64,000 bases of DNA from Candidatus Nitromaritima sp. SCGC AAA288-L16 (lineage in GTDB: Bacteria > Nitrospinota > Nitrospinia > Nitrospinales > VA-1). Of the stretch, positions 18,202 to 27,475 are shown piece after piece. The translations under genes and the position numbers were made by a program. Numbering within the stretch: the stretch's first letter is position 1; each line of letters starts with the position of its first letter. Location: contig AQTY01000004.1 in NCBI GenBank assembly GCA_000372225.1, positions 39,367 to 103,366 on the forward strand. Reading direction: 5' to 3'. Below the pieces are notes generated by a model. The model ran no database searches and was not told the origin of the DNA. It saw only the letters and a program-made list of their open reading frames with translations.

Positions 18202-18321
18202 CTTTCATTCCAAAATACTTGGAAGGTGTAAACATGTGGTTCTTACATTGAAAACTCTTAAATTTATTTTACATTAATTTTTAGATACCGTGGCATTCCC
18301 CATCAATATCTTTTATTTCTA

Positions 18322-19680
18322 ATGGCAATAAGAAATAATCATCAAAAATCACGCGGACTGTGGAATACGCGCTTCGGTTTTATTTTGGCGGCATCAGGTT
18401 CTGCCGTTGGACTCGGTAACATTTGGAAATTCCCATATATCGTAGGTCAAAATGGGGGAGGTGCTTTTGTTTTAATTTATATTCTTTGCACTATCGTGGT
18501 AGGACTCCCAATCATGCTCGCCGAATTTACCATTGGCAGAAAAACCAGTCTCAATCCAGTTGGAGCATTTCAGTCATTAAAACCTAAATCCCATTGGGTT
18601 AAGATCGGTTACATGGGGGTGCTAGCTGGTTTTTTCATCCTTTCCTTTTATGCAGTGGTGGGTGGATGGACACTAGCTTATGTTGTCAAAGCATTCACTC
18701 ATACAATGAGTAATTTTTCTTCGCCAAAAGAGGCGGGACAATTTTTTGGCTCCTTTATTGCTAATACATGGGAAGTTCTTTTTTATCACGCTCTTTTCAT
18801 GGCAATTTGCGTTGGCATTGTTTTACGCGGTATTCACGGTGGGATTGAGAAGGCCTGCAAAGTTCTGATGCCAACCCTGGTGATTATCCTTATCTTTCTT
18901 ATGTTTCGCGCATTGACACTCCCAGGTGCAATGGAAGGTATTGAATTTTACTTAAAACCAGACTTTAGTAAAATTGGCCCTCAAACAATTTTAATCGCAT
19001 TAGGACAGGCCTTTTTTTCACTCAGTCTTGGCATGGGCTGCATGCTCACTTATGGAAGCTACCTTCCGGAACAAGAAAACTTAACCTCCGCAACGGTGTA
19101 TGTGGTTATCTTTGACACTATAATCGCACTACTGGTCGGCATGGTTATTTTCCCTGCAGTATTCGCCATGGGGCTCGAACCAACCGAAGGGCCTAGTCTT
19201 GTGTTTAGCGTTTTACCGGCTGTTTTTGTGGGAATGCCATTTGGAAATCTGGTTTCAATCGTTTTCTTTACTTTGCTTGCCATCGCAGCAATAACTTCGG
19301 GAATATCCCTTTTGGAAGTAGTAGTGGCCTACTTTATCGACCAAAGAAAATGGGACAGAAAAAAAGCTGTGCTTGTTACGTCTGTCACTATCTTTGCCTT
19401 CGGAGTACCTTCTGGTTTGTCTTTTGGAGTGCTGTCAGAGGCCAAACTATTTGATATGAATTTTTTTGACCACGTCGATAATATTGCCTCTAACTACCTA
19501 TTGCCATTAGGCGGAATGCTAACAGCAATTTTTGTCGGTTGGGTATGGGGCACAAAATCTGCGGAAGAAGAAATTGAAAAACATGAAACGAAATTTCATT
19601 GGGGACATGTATGGGGATTTCTCATCCGCTATATCAGTCCAGTTGCAGTTTTTTTGGTTTTCTTCGCGAAGTTCGTCTAA
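18322..19680 (+). CDS. Sodium-dependent transporter of the NSS (SNF) family
   Basis: The N-terminal block GSAVGLGNIWKFPYIVGQNGGGAF is the first unwound helix of the LeuT fold that binds sodium and substrate. About eleven to twelve membrane helices follow over 452 residues, close to the bacterial NSS norm. Prokaryotic members import amino acids or related amines with sodium; the exact substrate cannot be read. Sodium use would suit a marine habitat. The gene has no operon partner and converges on purM. Confidence 0.93.
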   Translation: MAIRNNHQKSRGLWNTRFGFILAASGSAVGLGNIWKFPYIVGQNGGGAFVLIYILCTIVVGLPIMLAEFTIGRKTSLNPVGAFQSLKPKSHWVKIGYMGVLAGFFILSFYAVVGGWTLAYVVKAFTHTMSNFSSPKEAGQFFGSFIANTWEVLFYHALFMAICVGIVLRGIHGGIEKACKVLMPTLVIILIFLMFRALTLPGAMEGIEFYLKPDFSKIGPQTILIALGQAFFSLSLGMGCMLTYGSYLPEQENLTSATVYVVIFDTIIALLVGMVIFPAVFAMGLEPTEGPSLVFSVLPAVFVGMPFGNLVSIVFFTLLAIAAITSGISLLEVVVAYFIDQRKWDRKKAVLVTSVTIFAFGVPSGLSFGVLSEAKLFDMNFFDHVDNIASNYLLPLGGMLTAIFVGWVWGTKSAEEEIEKHETKFHWGHVWGFLIRYISPVAVFLVFFAKFV

Positions 19681-19757
19681 CAATAATTTTATAAGTAAAT
19701 CTTTCTAAACCTCCCGCATATCTCAGGATATTTTTTTATACGGTAACAGTTCTAAGA

Positions 19758-20861
19758 CTATTTGATTTTTGTAATTTTTTGTCCTCTACCTATCAGGTCA
19801 AATTCCGGAATGGTAACTTCTTTTCCCTGACATGATTCGATACACCCAATCATTTGAGCAACTACGTCATGTTTTTTACAAATTGCTGATATTTTATTTA
19901 GTTCTTCCATTCCATTCACAATAACAATAAATCCAGTTCCCATGTTGAATACCTCATACATCTCCGCATCAGAAACTTCACCTCTCTCCTGAATAAGTTT
20001 GAATACCTCAGGGACAGGTGGCGACGTATCAATCACGAAACGAATGTTATCATTTTCCACACGATTCAGATTGCTATAGCCCCCACTTGTTATATGAACC
20101 ATCGCTTTAAGGTCAATGCCCTCACCGAGTATTTCCATAATCGGTTTCACATAGATGCGAGTAGGTTCTAGCAATTCTTCGCCAAGAGTACGCCCAAGCC
20201 GCTCTTCAAATTTCTTGATATTCTTTTCTTGCTCTTCCCGCGTTTCACCAAGTAAAATTTTCCGCGCCAGAGTCAGCCCGTTTGAGTGCACTCCACTTGA
20301 AGCAAGACCAACAATCATATCACCCGGCTGGATATCTTTTCCTGTATTAACTTTATCAATCGAAACGTGTCCTATACATGCACCAATGAGATCCACGCCA
20401 TTGATAATTTCTTTGATCTGAGAAATTTCACCACCAGAAATACTGATCTCTCCCTGCCTAGCCCCCTCGGCGAGACCCTTTCCAATTTCTGAAAATATTC
20501 TTGCGTCGGTAAACGAACAACCAATGTAATCAACCATGCTCACCGGTCTCGCGCCAACGCAAATCAGGTCATTAACGTTCATGGCCACGCAGTCAATACC
20601 AATCGTGTCGTAACGATCCATAAGTTCAGCTATAATAATCTTGGTCCCAACACCATCAGTACCAAAAGCGATACCTTGCCCGCCACCAATATTTATAACG
20701 TTTGCAAAATATCCGATATCGGCTGCTAAAGGAAAACGTTTACTAAATTTTCTCGTAGGAAGAACATGTTCCAAAAGACCGGAAAGCGCGTCCTCTGCTC
20801 CACGGCTTGAAACACCACTTGTTTCATATTTTGATTGTGTGTTTTCTTGAGAATCAGACAT
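19758..20861 (-). CDS. purM: Phosphoribosylformylglycinamidine cyclo-ligase (AIR synthase)
   Basis: PurM closes the imidazole ring in purine biosynthesis; its product, aminoimidazole ribotide, is also the substrate of ThiC. Readable family blocks include GIAFGTDGVGTK, YDTIGIDCVAMNVNDL, GGEISQI, the ASSGVHSNGLTLAR glycine motif and HITSGGYSNLNR. The length is 367. The last block normally reads HITGGG; here it is ITSGGY, a modest deviation. It lies alone between the convergent transporter and the glutamate dehydrogenase. Confidence 0.93.
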   Translation of the reverse strand: MSDSQENTQSKYETSGVSSRGAEDALSGLLEHVLPTRKFSKRFPLAADIGYFANVINIGGGQGIAFGTDGVGTKIIIAELMDRYDTIGIDCVAMNVNDLICVGARPVSMVDYIGCSFTDARIFSEIGKGLAEGARQGEISISGGEISQIKEIINGVDLIGACIGHVSIDKVNTGKDIQPGDMIVGLASSGVHSNGLTLARKILLGETREEQEKNIKKFEERLGRTLGEELLEPTRIYVKPIMEILGEGIDLKAMVHITSGGYSNLNRVENDNIRFVIDTSPPVPEVFKLIQERGEVSDAEMYEVFNMGTGFIVIVNGMEELNKISAICKKHDVVAQMIGCIESCQGKEVTIPEFDLIGRGQKITKIK

Positions 20862-20948
20862 ATTTGATTTTTTGGTAATTTTTAGAGAGAAAATCGGACG
20901 CTAATATACCACTAGTTCCAGCGACACTAGCAGTGCCTGTAAAAATTA

Positions 20949-22379
20949 TTACGGATAGATGCCCATGATACTATAACGTTCATAAATTTTTTCTATAGAG
21001 ATTGACATCGCCGAAGTTCGATAACTTTTCACCTTCTTTTCTTTCCAGTAACGTTCACGAATTTCCTGGAAGGCGTTCCGCATTGTATCGTCGAGTCCCG
21101 ACCTAACCAAATCAAGCTCAACAGGACCTTGCCCGATCTGTGAAACTAATTTTTCTGATAATTTTTTACCAGACTGCTCAATGGCTTTTATAAATAAATT
21201 ATTTTTATTTTCTTCATACCGCTTTCCCATTCGGCCAAATCTAATGTGTGAGAGGTTTTTGATCCACTCAAAATACGAAACGGTGACTCCGCCAGCATTA
21301 AGATACACATCTGGGATAATCACAACTCCCATTTCATTAAGAATAGTTTCCGCTTTGAAAGTTACCGGCCCATTCGCTGCCTCTGCAATCAGTTTAGCTT
21401 TAATGCGTGGAGCATTAGCCTGATTAATAACCCCTTCCCTTGCTGCCGGAATAAGAATATCGCATGCTTGCTCCAAAAGCTCCGCGCTCTTTTCAAAATA
21501 TTGTCCTTTCGTAAATCCTTTGACCCCACCCTTATTTTCTATTTTATATTGATAAATCTCTTCTACATTGAGACCTTTTTTATCATAAATAGCACCATCC
21601 CATTCCAAAATAGCAATGACCTTGACACCGTCTTCTTCTTCCAGAATTTGTGCAGTATGGTAACCCACGTTACCGAGACCCTGAACAATGACTTCTTTCC
21701 CTTCTAAGGTATCTCCTTCCAAGCGTGCATGCTTAACATCTTCGGGGTGACGAAAAAACTCGCGAAGCCCGAACACAACTCCACGCCCAGTCGCCTCAAC
21801 ACGACCATGAATACCGCCTGAAGAAACGGGTTTGCCAGTAACACAACCAAAATAATCTGTATCTTTGGGACCGTGAGCTGCGTAAGTACTCACTATCCAC
21901 GACATTTCTCTCTGCCCTGTTCCCATGTCAGGTGCGGGAACATTAACACCTGACCCAATATAATCTTTTTGAATTAATTCATACGCAAAACGACGTGTTA
22001 TTTTTTCCATTGAATCACGATCGTATTTTCTTGGATTGATAAGTAATCCACCCTTAGAACCACCAAAAGGAACATCAACTAATGCGCACTTATAACTCAT
22101 AAGCGCAGCCAAGGCCTCTACTTCATCCTGATTAACGTTAGGGGCAAATCGGATGCCGCCTTTGGCGGGAAGTTGGTGATCACTATGGACTGAACGCCAC
22201 CCAACGAAGTTTTCTATCTTGCCATTGATCTTCACTGGAAAACGAACTTGATATACATTATTTACATTTTTTATGTATTGAGCCATGCCTTCGGGGATAT
22301 CAAGAGTAGCCAAAGCCGCATCAAACGAAAGGTTTACACTTTCAAGAAAGCTCACTTCCTTATCAGGGGGCACAGCCAT
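20949..22379 (-). CDS. gdhA: Glu/Leu/Phe/Val-type dehydrogenase (glutamate dehydrogenase)
   Basis: The catalytic Lys lies in GGSKGGLLINP, and the substrate block MSYKCALVDVPFGG and NVPAPDMGTG are present. The Rossmann region reads VIVQGLGNVGYHTAQIL. The enzyme interconverts glutamate and 2-oxoglutarate, linking ammonium to carbon metabolism. The length of 476 is slightly above the 410-450 norm because of a C-terminal extension (about 30 residues). The coenzyme cannot be fixed by eye. The symbol is used in the general sense. Confidence 0.92.
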   Translation of the reverse strand: MAVPPDKEVSFLESVNLSFDAALATLDIPEGMAQYIKNVNNVYQVRFPVKINGKIENFVGWRSVHSDHQLPAKGGIRFAPNVNQDEVEALAALMSYKCALVDVPFGGSKGGLLINPRKYDRDSMEKITRRFAYELIQKDYIGSGVNVPAPDMGTGQREMSWIVSTYAAHGPKDTDYFGCVTGKPVSSGGIHGRVEATGRGVVFGLREFFRHPEDVKHARLEGDTLEGKEVIVQGLGNVGYHTAQILEEEDGVKVIAILEWDGAIYDKKGLNVEEIYQYKIENKGGVKGFTKGQYFEKSAELLEQACDILIPAAREGVINQANAPRIKAKLIAEAANGPVTFKAETILNEMGVVIIPDVYLNAGGVTVSYFEWIKNLSHIRFGRMGKRYEENKNNLFIKAIEQSGKKLSEKLVSQIGQGPVELDLVRSGLDDTMRNAFQEIRERYWKEKKVKSYRTSAMSISIEKIYERYSIMGIYP

Positions 22380-22580
22380 ATTTGTCTCCTGTTTTTAGTT
22401 TCAATAAAGACTACGTCCAGTTTTTGGTATTTCCTTTATAGAGTATGCGTTTGCCATACTATCAGTGTGACACGATTTTCTAAAGTGGTAATCAAAATGT
22501 TTCTTTAATAAGAGTGGGTTTTGGAATGTTCTGTTCCTATGGTTTTTCAATGACTGTAGACACCTTACTTTGAAGCAGAT

Positions 22581-23054
22581 ATGCTGATATCTAAGTCAGC
22601 TTTAAATTATTTATATTCATCCACGGAGATTCCTGTGCGGCAGGCAAGCCATAAATTGTCCACTTCAACAAAGGGGAAAGGCCTCTACAATATCACCCGC
22701 GAAATTAAGCTTTGGGTGACCCAACAAAAATTTTCTACAGGATTATTAACTATCTTTGTTCCCCATACCTCTGCATCAATTATCATTCAGGAAAATGCAG
22801 ATCCAGATGTATTACATGACCTAACGATTTTTTTTCAGCAACTGGTTCCAGAAGATGGTGCAAACTATCTTCACTGCTCGGAGGGTCCTGATGATATGCC
22901 CGCACATATTCGGTCTGCTCTCACACAAACCCAAATCTCAATTCCGGTAAATTCAGGGAGTCTTTCTCTTGGCACTTGGCAGGATATTTATCTATTCGAA
23001 CATAGGATACAACCACACACGCGTAAAATGCATCTCCATTTGATTGGAGAATAG
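22581..23054 (+). CDS. yjbQ: YjbQ/UPF0047 family protein (secondary thiamine-phosphate synthase type)
   Basis: The YjbQ fold is recognisable from TGLLTIFVPHTSASIIIQENADPDV, the GPDDMPAHIRSAL block and the C-terminal GTWQDIYLFEHR. The His in PHTSAS and the acidic and His residues of DDMPAH form the putative active site. Some family members complement ThiE loss, hence the common name, but the true role is uncertain. The start at 22581 adds about 18 residues before the usual beginning; a GTG at 22635 is an alternative. A dedicated ThiE exists at 8335, so a thiamine role here would be redundant. Confidence 0.88.
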   Translation: MLISKSALNYLYSSTEIPVRQASHKLSTSTKGKGLYNITREIKLWVTQQKFSTGLLTIFVPHTSASIIIQENADPDVLHDLTIFFQQLVPEDGANYLHCSEGPDDMPAHIRSALTQTQISIPVNSGSLSLGTWQDIYLFEHRIQPHTRKMHLHLIGE

Positions 23055-23125
23055 CTCGCGAGGCTTTAGAAATATTTTTTGGGTATTGAATATATCGTAA
23101 TTTAGAAAGTACTTTTACTTAACCT

Positions 23126-23764
23126 TTAAGTAGTTCGCTTTTGTAGAAATTGACTTTTTAGTTTTGGCGGTAAGGCGTCTATTTTAGAAGCGCGTAAAAT
23201 GATATCCGCAACCTCTGGCTCGCCATTAATTATTTGATTAAAATCTGATACTGTAACCCTGTTCTCGTCTCTATTTATACACTCAATGGAATCACCATTT
23301 TTTATAATACCTTCTTTCACAACTGAAAAATAGAAACCGCTCCGACCAAATTTACGAATACGTGCCGATAAGTCTTTTGTGTCCAGCCGGGCATTAAGAG
23401 TAATACAAGGCTCCCTCGGCTGGGTCGCAACTATTTCAGTCGACCCAATACGCAGTCGGTCACCAAGGTGAATGTCTCCCTCCATTAATCCGGCAGTAGT
23501 TAAGTTCTCACCAAAATCTCCAAAAGATAAACCTGGATTCCCTAGCTCTTCTTTCCAAAAATCATAATGTTCTGAAGGATAAACGCAGATTGCTTTATAT
23601 ATTCCACCATGAAGTTTCTTATTTGCTTGGTCATCTCCTTCTAATCCGAGTCGTGTAACTTTTATCGGCCCCTCAGTCTTCTGTTTAAAAATTCCTGTCC
23701 GAATTTTTTTCCCATTTCGTAGCATTTCTTGTAAGGATCCAACATGGACAGACAAAACTTTCAT
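23126..23764 (-). CDS. yiiM: YiiM-type MOSC-domain protein
   Basis: The MOSC fold is marked by GLEGDDQANKKLHGG (residues 40-54), GENLTTAGL and the conserved Cys120 in REPCITLNAR. This family binds molybdenum cofactor and reduces N-hydroxylated bases such as 6-hydroxylaminopurine. A short C-terminal helical tail is also typical of YiiM. It sits 42 bases after the DUF389 gene on the same strand. Confidence 0.85.
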   Translation of the reverse strand: MKVLSVHVGSLQEMLRNGKKIRTGIFKQKTEGPIKVTRLGLEGDDQANKKLHGGIYKAICVYPSEHYDFWKEELGNPGLSFGDFGENLTTAGLMEGDIHLGDRLRIGSTEIVATQPREPCITLNARLDTKDLSARIRKFGRSGFYFSVVKEGIIKNGDSIECINRDENRVTVSDFNQIINGEPEVADIILRASKIDALPPKLKSQFLQKRTT

Positions 23765-23805
23765 TAGAATTAATTATCTCCTTAAAATAAATCTATTTGC
23801 GAATA

Positions 23806-24792
23806 TTACTTTATAAAATCAGGATGAAAGTAAATAACAAGCAGGAGGGCAGCCAAAGTTAGAACCCAGATAATTATGTAAGACTGCATTGATTGTTTGG
23901 CTTTTTTTTTCTCTAGCCAAGTTCTTGGTTTAATTCCTTGGATCAAGAACCCAAGTTTAGCAGAAAGGTTTATGGCCACAATATTAACCGCCAATAATAA
24001 CGCTGCTCCGTATGCTAAGTCAGTTTGCCCTGCACCCAACATTAATCCCAGGGTCGCAGCCGGAGGCAATAAAGCAACCGCTACCATTACACCCACGAGA
24101 ATACTTGGAATGCCCGAAGTTAGAGATATTACTGCCGCCGCTCCGGAAGCCATCGCTAAAACTGCGGAGTCCAACCCAACATATGTTCGTGCCAAAAGCT
24201 CCCGGCTTTCAATATTCAACGGCCAGAAAATACCGATGAGAATAGATAAGGCTAACGCTAGGCTCATGCCCGCTAGTCCAGTTTTAAACGCTTTCCACAT
24301 CAGTTCAGTGTCACCCAATGCCGTTCCTAAAGCCATCGCCAGATTGGGTCCCAGTAAAGGAGCGATAACCATGGCACCAATAACTACAGCAACGTTATCT
24401 TTCAAAAGTCCAATAGCAACCACAACTGTTGATAAAAAAATTAACAGTAGATAGGTTTGGTTTAGGCGAGCGTTTTTACCGATGCTGTCATATAGCTCTT
24501 CGCGTGTTGTTTCTGTCGCAGAAATTATTTCTGTTTCTCCCTCTGCTTCTTCTCGCGGTAGCGCTGTTTCTACTGGAATAACAACAACTCTATATGAAAA
24601 ACTAGTTGTAAGTATCCCCTGAAGCGCGTCTAAAACTGTTTGCCGCTGTTCTGGTTTGACCAAAATTCGAACAACCTTACGTCCTTCACTTTCGCTTGAT
24701 AAAATCCAGAAATCAGGAACACTGTTTTTCTCCATAATATTTTTAATACTGTCGATATAACTTTCATCTGCAATTACTTCGATGATTTTCAT
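23806..24792 (-). CDS. DUF389 family membrane protein (TIGR00341 type)
   Basis: Residues 1-75 are a small alpha/beta cytoplasmic domain, followed by six or more membrane helices with the family motifs VAVVIGAMVIAPLLGPNLAMALG (mid protein) and SILVGVMVAVALLPPAATLGLMLGAG. The glycine- and proline-rich helices suggest a transporter or channel, but no substrate has been established for this family to my knowledge. It starts 24 bases after the end of the DUF218 gene and precedes the MOSC gene, so the three are likely one operon. Confidence 0.88.
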   Translation of the reverse strand: MKIIEVIADESYIDSIKNIMEKNSVPDFWILSSESEGRKVVRILVKPEQRQTVLDALQGILTTSFSYRVVVIPVETALPREEAEGETEIISATETTREELYDSIGKNARLNQTYLLLIFLSTVVVAIGLLKDNVAVVIGAMVIAPLLGPNLAMALGTALGDTELMWKAFKTGLAGMSLALALSILIGIFWPLNIESRELLARTYVGLDSAVLAMASGAAAVISLTSGIPSILVGVMVAVALLPPAATLGLMLGAGQTDLAYGAALLLAVNIVAINLSAKLGFLIQGIKPRTWLEKKKAKQSMQSYIIIWVLTLAALLLVIYFHPDFIK

Positions 24793-24816
24793 AGTATTTT
24801 TGTAAAAATTCGAATT

Positions 24817-25482
24817 TTATTCAATGGGTGGGCTGAAAATGAATCGTGCGTACAAATAGGCAATTGATTCTGAAATAACATTGCGCACACCCTCACTAAA
24901 TAACCACCATCGGGAAGTATCGTAGCTATTGGGCGTAATAGCAATAACACCCACATCCACTGATGGAAATGCTTTCTCAAATAGGAGCCAAGTCCGCCTA
25001 GCATGAACACCAATAGATGCCACGTCAATCGATGCCTGAATAAAACCCATTCTAGCAAGTCTTTTCTTTACTGCGAGGGCCTTAAAATAAGTCCTGTCCG
25101 TTCTGGGATAAACAGTTATAGGGACCGGTATGATTTTTCCCGGTAGAACACCTTGAGCATATAAGCGTGACGCAGCCCCCTCGGCTCCAGATTTATAGTG
25201 CGCCAATGGATGGCCAACCCCATATTTTTTTCCAACGGTAATCAATAATTTGTAGCGACCTTTTTCAAACTGGTCCTTCGCTTTCTTTAACGCGTAATCG
25301 GGCCACCAACCCTCAACTACTAAAATACCACCTCCAACTGGCTTTGTTGGAGCTAAAAAGGGATGAATAAATAATATAATTAATACTAGAACAAAACCAA
25401 AGACAATTGACAGTGCAGCCCAACCTATTGGGGTAAGAACGCGACGCTCTCGAATAGTTGTTAAATGAAATAATTTACCCAT
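24817..25482 (-). CDS. YdcF/DUF218-like inner-membrane protein
   Basis: One membrane helix at about residues 18-45 is followed by a periplasmic alpha/beta domain. The blocks ILVVEGWWPDYALKKA, LITVGKKYG, RTYFKALAVKKRL and SIGVHARRTWLLFEKAF follow the DUF218 layout found in SanA/ElyC/YdcF proteins, some of which affect envelope carbohydrate metabolism. No biochemical function can be assigned. It is the first gene of the probable operon that continues to DUF389 and YiiM. Confidence 0.75.
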   Translation of the reverse strand: MGKLFHLTTIRERRVLTPIGWAALSIVFGFVLVLIILFIHPFLAPTKPVGGGILVVEGWWPDYALKKAKDQFEKGRYKLLITVGKKYGVGHPLAHYKSGAEGAASRLYAQGVLPGKIIPVPITVYPRTDRTYFKALAVKKRLARMGFIQASIDVASIGVHARRTWLLFEKAFPSVDVGVIAITPNSYDTSRWWLFSEGVRNVISESIAYLYARFIFSPPIE

Positions 25483-25997
25483 TTAGATAAAATAACCTTT
25501 TTTGTGGTCTTTCTAACTCTGAAAAAGGGGAAGGGGAACAACAATTCAAGATATGAGCAAAAAACTTTCCCAATTAAACTTTCTCCACCCTAACGTAGCA
25601 GCAATGACCATTTCAATCCCTAATAGAAACACTTGGTTTTCTTATGGATCTCTATAAAAACCGTCAAATTACCATTTTAGCCGGACGACTGGTGTTAATT
25701 CTTGATGAGGGTAATCGCCTACGCGGCCTCCCTTAAAATCAGATAAACCTTACTATAAAAATACTTATGGCGCTTTGCGCACTTAAAATAGTTTCTGGCA
25801 TAGTATTTGCTTGATTATATAGATTAAATCCATTCATTTAGTTGTAAATCGTATTTGAAGGAGTAAAAATCACCGAATCACCCTTTAGTTTTTGTCTCCA
25901 AAAAACGAAAGGTTAGTTGAGAGCATTTATTTTTTGGATAATTTTTTATACAAGGCAAGAACATTCTTTTAACCATATTAAGCCAGGAGTATAAATT
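25483..25997. other. Intergenic stretch with one weak small frame
   Basis: No gene of ordinary size is visible. One short plus-strand frame (25644-25736, 30 residues, starting MDLYKNRQITILAGRL) has no clear Shine-Dalgarno and may be chance or a gene remnant. The rest is AT-rich with no repeat, tRNA or strong hairpin that I could see. Confidence 0.5.
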
Positions 25998-26177
25998 ATG
26001 ATAACCCGTACTTGGAAGAATCGTCCAATCATACCTCAGTCGAAAAATTTGAGTTATAATCCGTTTCAATGGGTCAATGATTTCGAAAAAGAAGTTTTGG
26101 AAAACAACCGAGAGGTTTTTTCTAGAATTTACAATACAGATATCGAAGAGCATTGGCTAAAATCCGATAACGACTAA
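25998..26177 (+). CDS. Small soluble protein of 59 residues, unknown
   Basis: An ATG at 25998 follows an AGGAG box seven bases upstream (25986-25990), one of the best Shine-Dalgarno matches in the window. The product begins MITRTWKNRPIIPQ and is rich in Trp, Asn and charged residues, with no membrane segment. I recognise no family. The longer frame on the opposite strand (25878-26153) lacks a comparable ribosome-binding site and is probably a shadow. Confidence 0.6.
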   Translation: MITRTWKNRPIIPQSKNLSYNPFQWVNDFEKEVLENNREVFSRIYNTDIEEHWLKSDND

Positions 26178-26558
26178 AACAAGTTATTTAGGATATAAAA
26201 AAATACATACCACCTAACTACTTGGCCGTTAATTACCTTTACCTTGTCTTGACCAATCTCAAAGGTTAATTCCAAGGTCGGATGCTTTCCTTGTAAACAG
26301 CCAACGCAAGGACTTTTTTCTGCAGTAACGTCGATTCATCCTGCCACTATTGCTAAAAGCAATTCCTTTGAATTTTAAATATATAATTAATTAGAATTCG
26401 TAACTATAACTTTTACGCTTGAGTTTTCTTAAGCTAAAATCGTCTCATCGCAACGACCCCCCTATAATTCTGTTTTATTTTAAAAAAAAAATTAATAATA
26501 CTTTTTACCATAGTGTGTCAGGATAGGTGTTAATGGACTCAATTGTTTTTAATCTTCA
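26178..26558. other. Intergenic stretch, no gene seen
   Basis: About 380 AT-rich bases separate the 59-residue gene from the envelope block. I found no frame with a ribosome-binding site, and no tRNA or repeat. It presumably carries the promoter for the block that starts at 26559. Confidence 0.5.
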
Positions 26559-27128
26559 ATGAAAGTAAAAATGAACAAAACATTCAAACAAATATTGGCT
26601 TTAACTTTTCTAATAGGTTGTCTTTTGCTTTTGCACACAATTGTGTTTGCTGAAACAGGCCCATCAATGGATAAGAATCGAGATATCTTTAAACTTTTAG
26701 AAGTTTCTGGGCTATTGGAACAAATGGATTATATAAAAGACGAGGCTACCAATTCTTATGCAAGAGTTATCTCTATTACTTACCCAAAAGTTCCAGACCA
26801 GTTTTGGGACGATTTTAATAAATTGGCCGGAAAAGATGAAATGAAGGTTTTACTAGACCGCGTAGTTGCAGTCTATGACAAGCACATGTCGCATGAGGTG
26901 ATCAAGCAATTAATTACAATGTTCTCCACACCATTCTGGGATGAATGGAAACAAAAAATGCCCACTATAAGTAGAGAAGCCGGGGTAATAGGAAGCGAAT
27001 GGACACAGGAGCTTCTACAATCTCAATCATTCAAAAAAAAACTTGACAGTTTGGTCAGCAAATATGACTTGGAAAAACTTAATTCCGCACTTGAAACATC
27101 CCACTCAAAAAACGAATCCAAAAAATAA
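26559..27128 (+). CDS. Exported DUF2059-like protein
   Basis: A signal peptide (MNKTFKQILALTFLIGC region, ending near AETG at residue 31) precedes a helical domain. The features VPDQFWDDFNKL, DRVVAVYDKHMSHEVIKQLI and FSTPFWDEWKQKMP match DUF2059, a periplasmic helical family of unknown function. Two starts are in frame (26559 and the Met five codons later at 26571). It opens the co-directional block of envelope genes running to 33041. Confidence 0.7.
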   Translation: MKVKMNKTFKQILALTFLIGCLLLLHTIVFAETGPSMDKNRDIFKLLEVSGLLEQMDYIKDEATNSYARVISITYPKVPDQFWDDFNKLAGKDEMKVLLDRVVAVYDKHMSHEVIKQLITMFSTPFWDEWKQKMPTISREAGVIGSEWTQELLQSQSFKKKLDSLVSKYDLEKLNSALETSHSKNESKK

Positions 27129-27174
27129 CAGCAAGAGCGTTTTCATCTTTAAGTAATAGATTTATAATTCTGCG

Positions 27175-27363
27175 ATGCAAACACCTCTACGTCATATTAT
27201 TGGTTGGAGTGGGTTAATCGTTATAGTTGGTTTCGTAGCTGAATTCATGTCATTTTTCTTTAACTTATCTGGATATGACATCAATGTTCGATGGGTTTTT
27301 ATTCCTTGCATTGCCTTGATTTTATTTCTTATCCCAAAAGTGAAAGATTGGATTAAAAAATAA
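27175..27363 (+). CDS. Small two-helix membrane protein (62 residues)
   Basis: Two hydrophobic segments (about 8-30 and 38-55) are joined by a short polar loop, and the tail is basic (KVKDWIKK), indicating a cytoplasmic C-terminus. It lies 46 bases after the DUF2059 gene. No family is recognised. It resembles the other small membrane proteins encoded at 33134-34059. Confidence 0.6.
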   Translation: MQTPLRHIIGWSGLIVIVGFVAEFMSFFFNLSGYDINVRWVFIPCIALILFLIPKVKDWIKK

Positions 27364-27475
27364 TTTTCCTCCAATCCACATTACTTTCTCAGTTTAATTA
27401 AATACAAAGCCATTTTATACGATAGCCTTTCTAATAAGAGTCAAACTATCAAGTATGTTTAAAACTAAACTCTGA

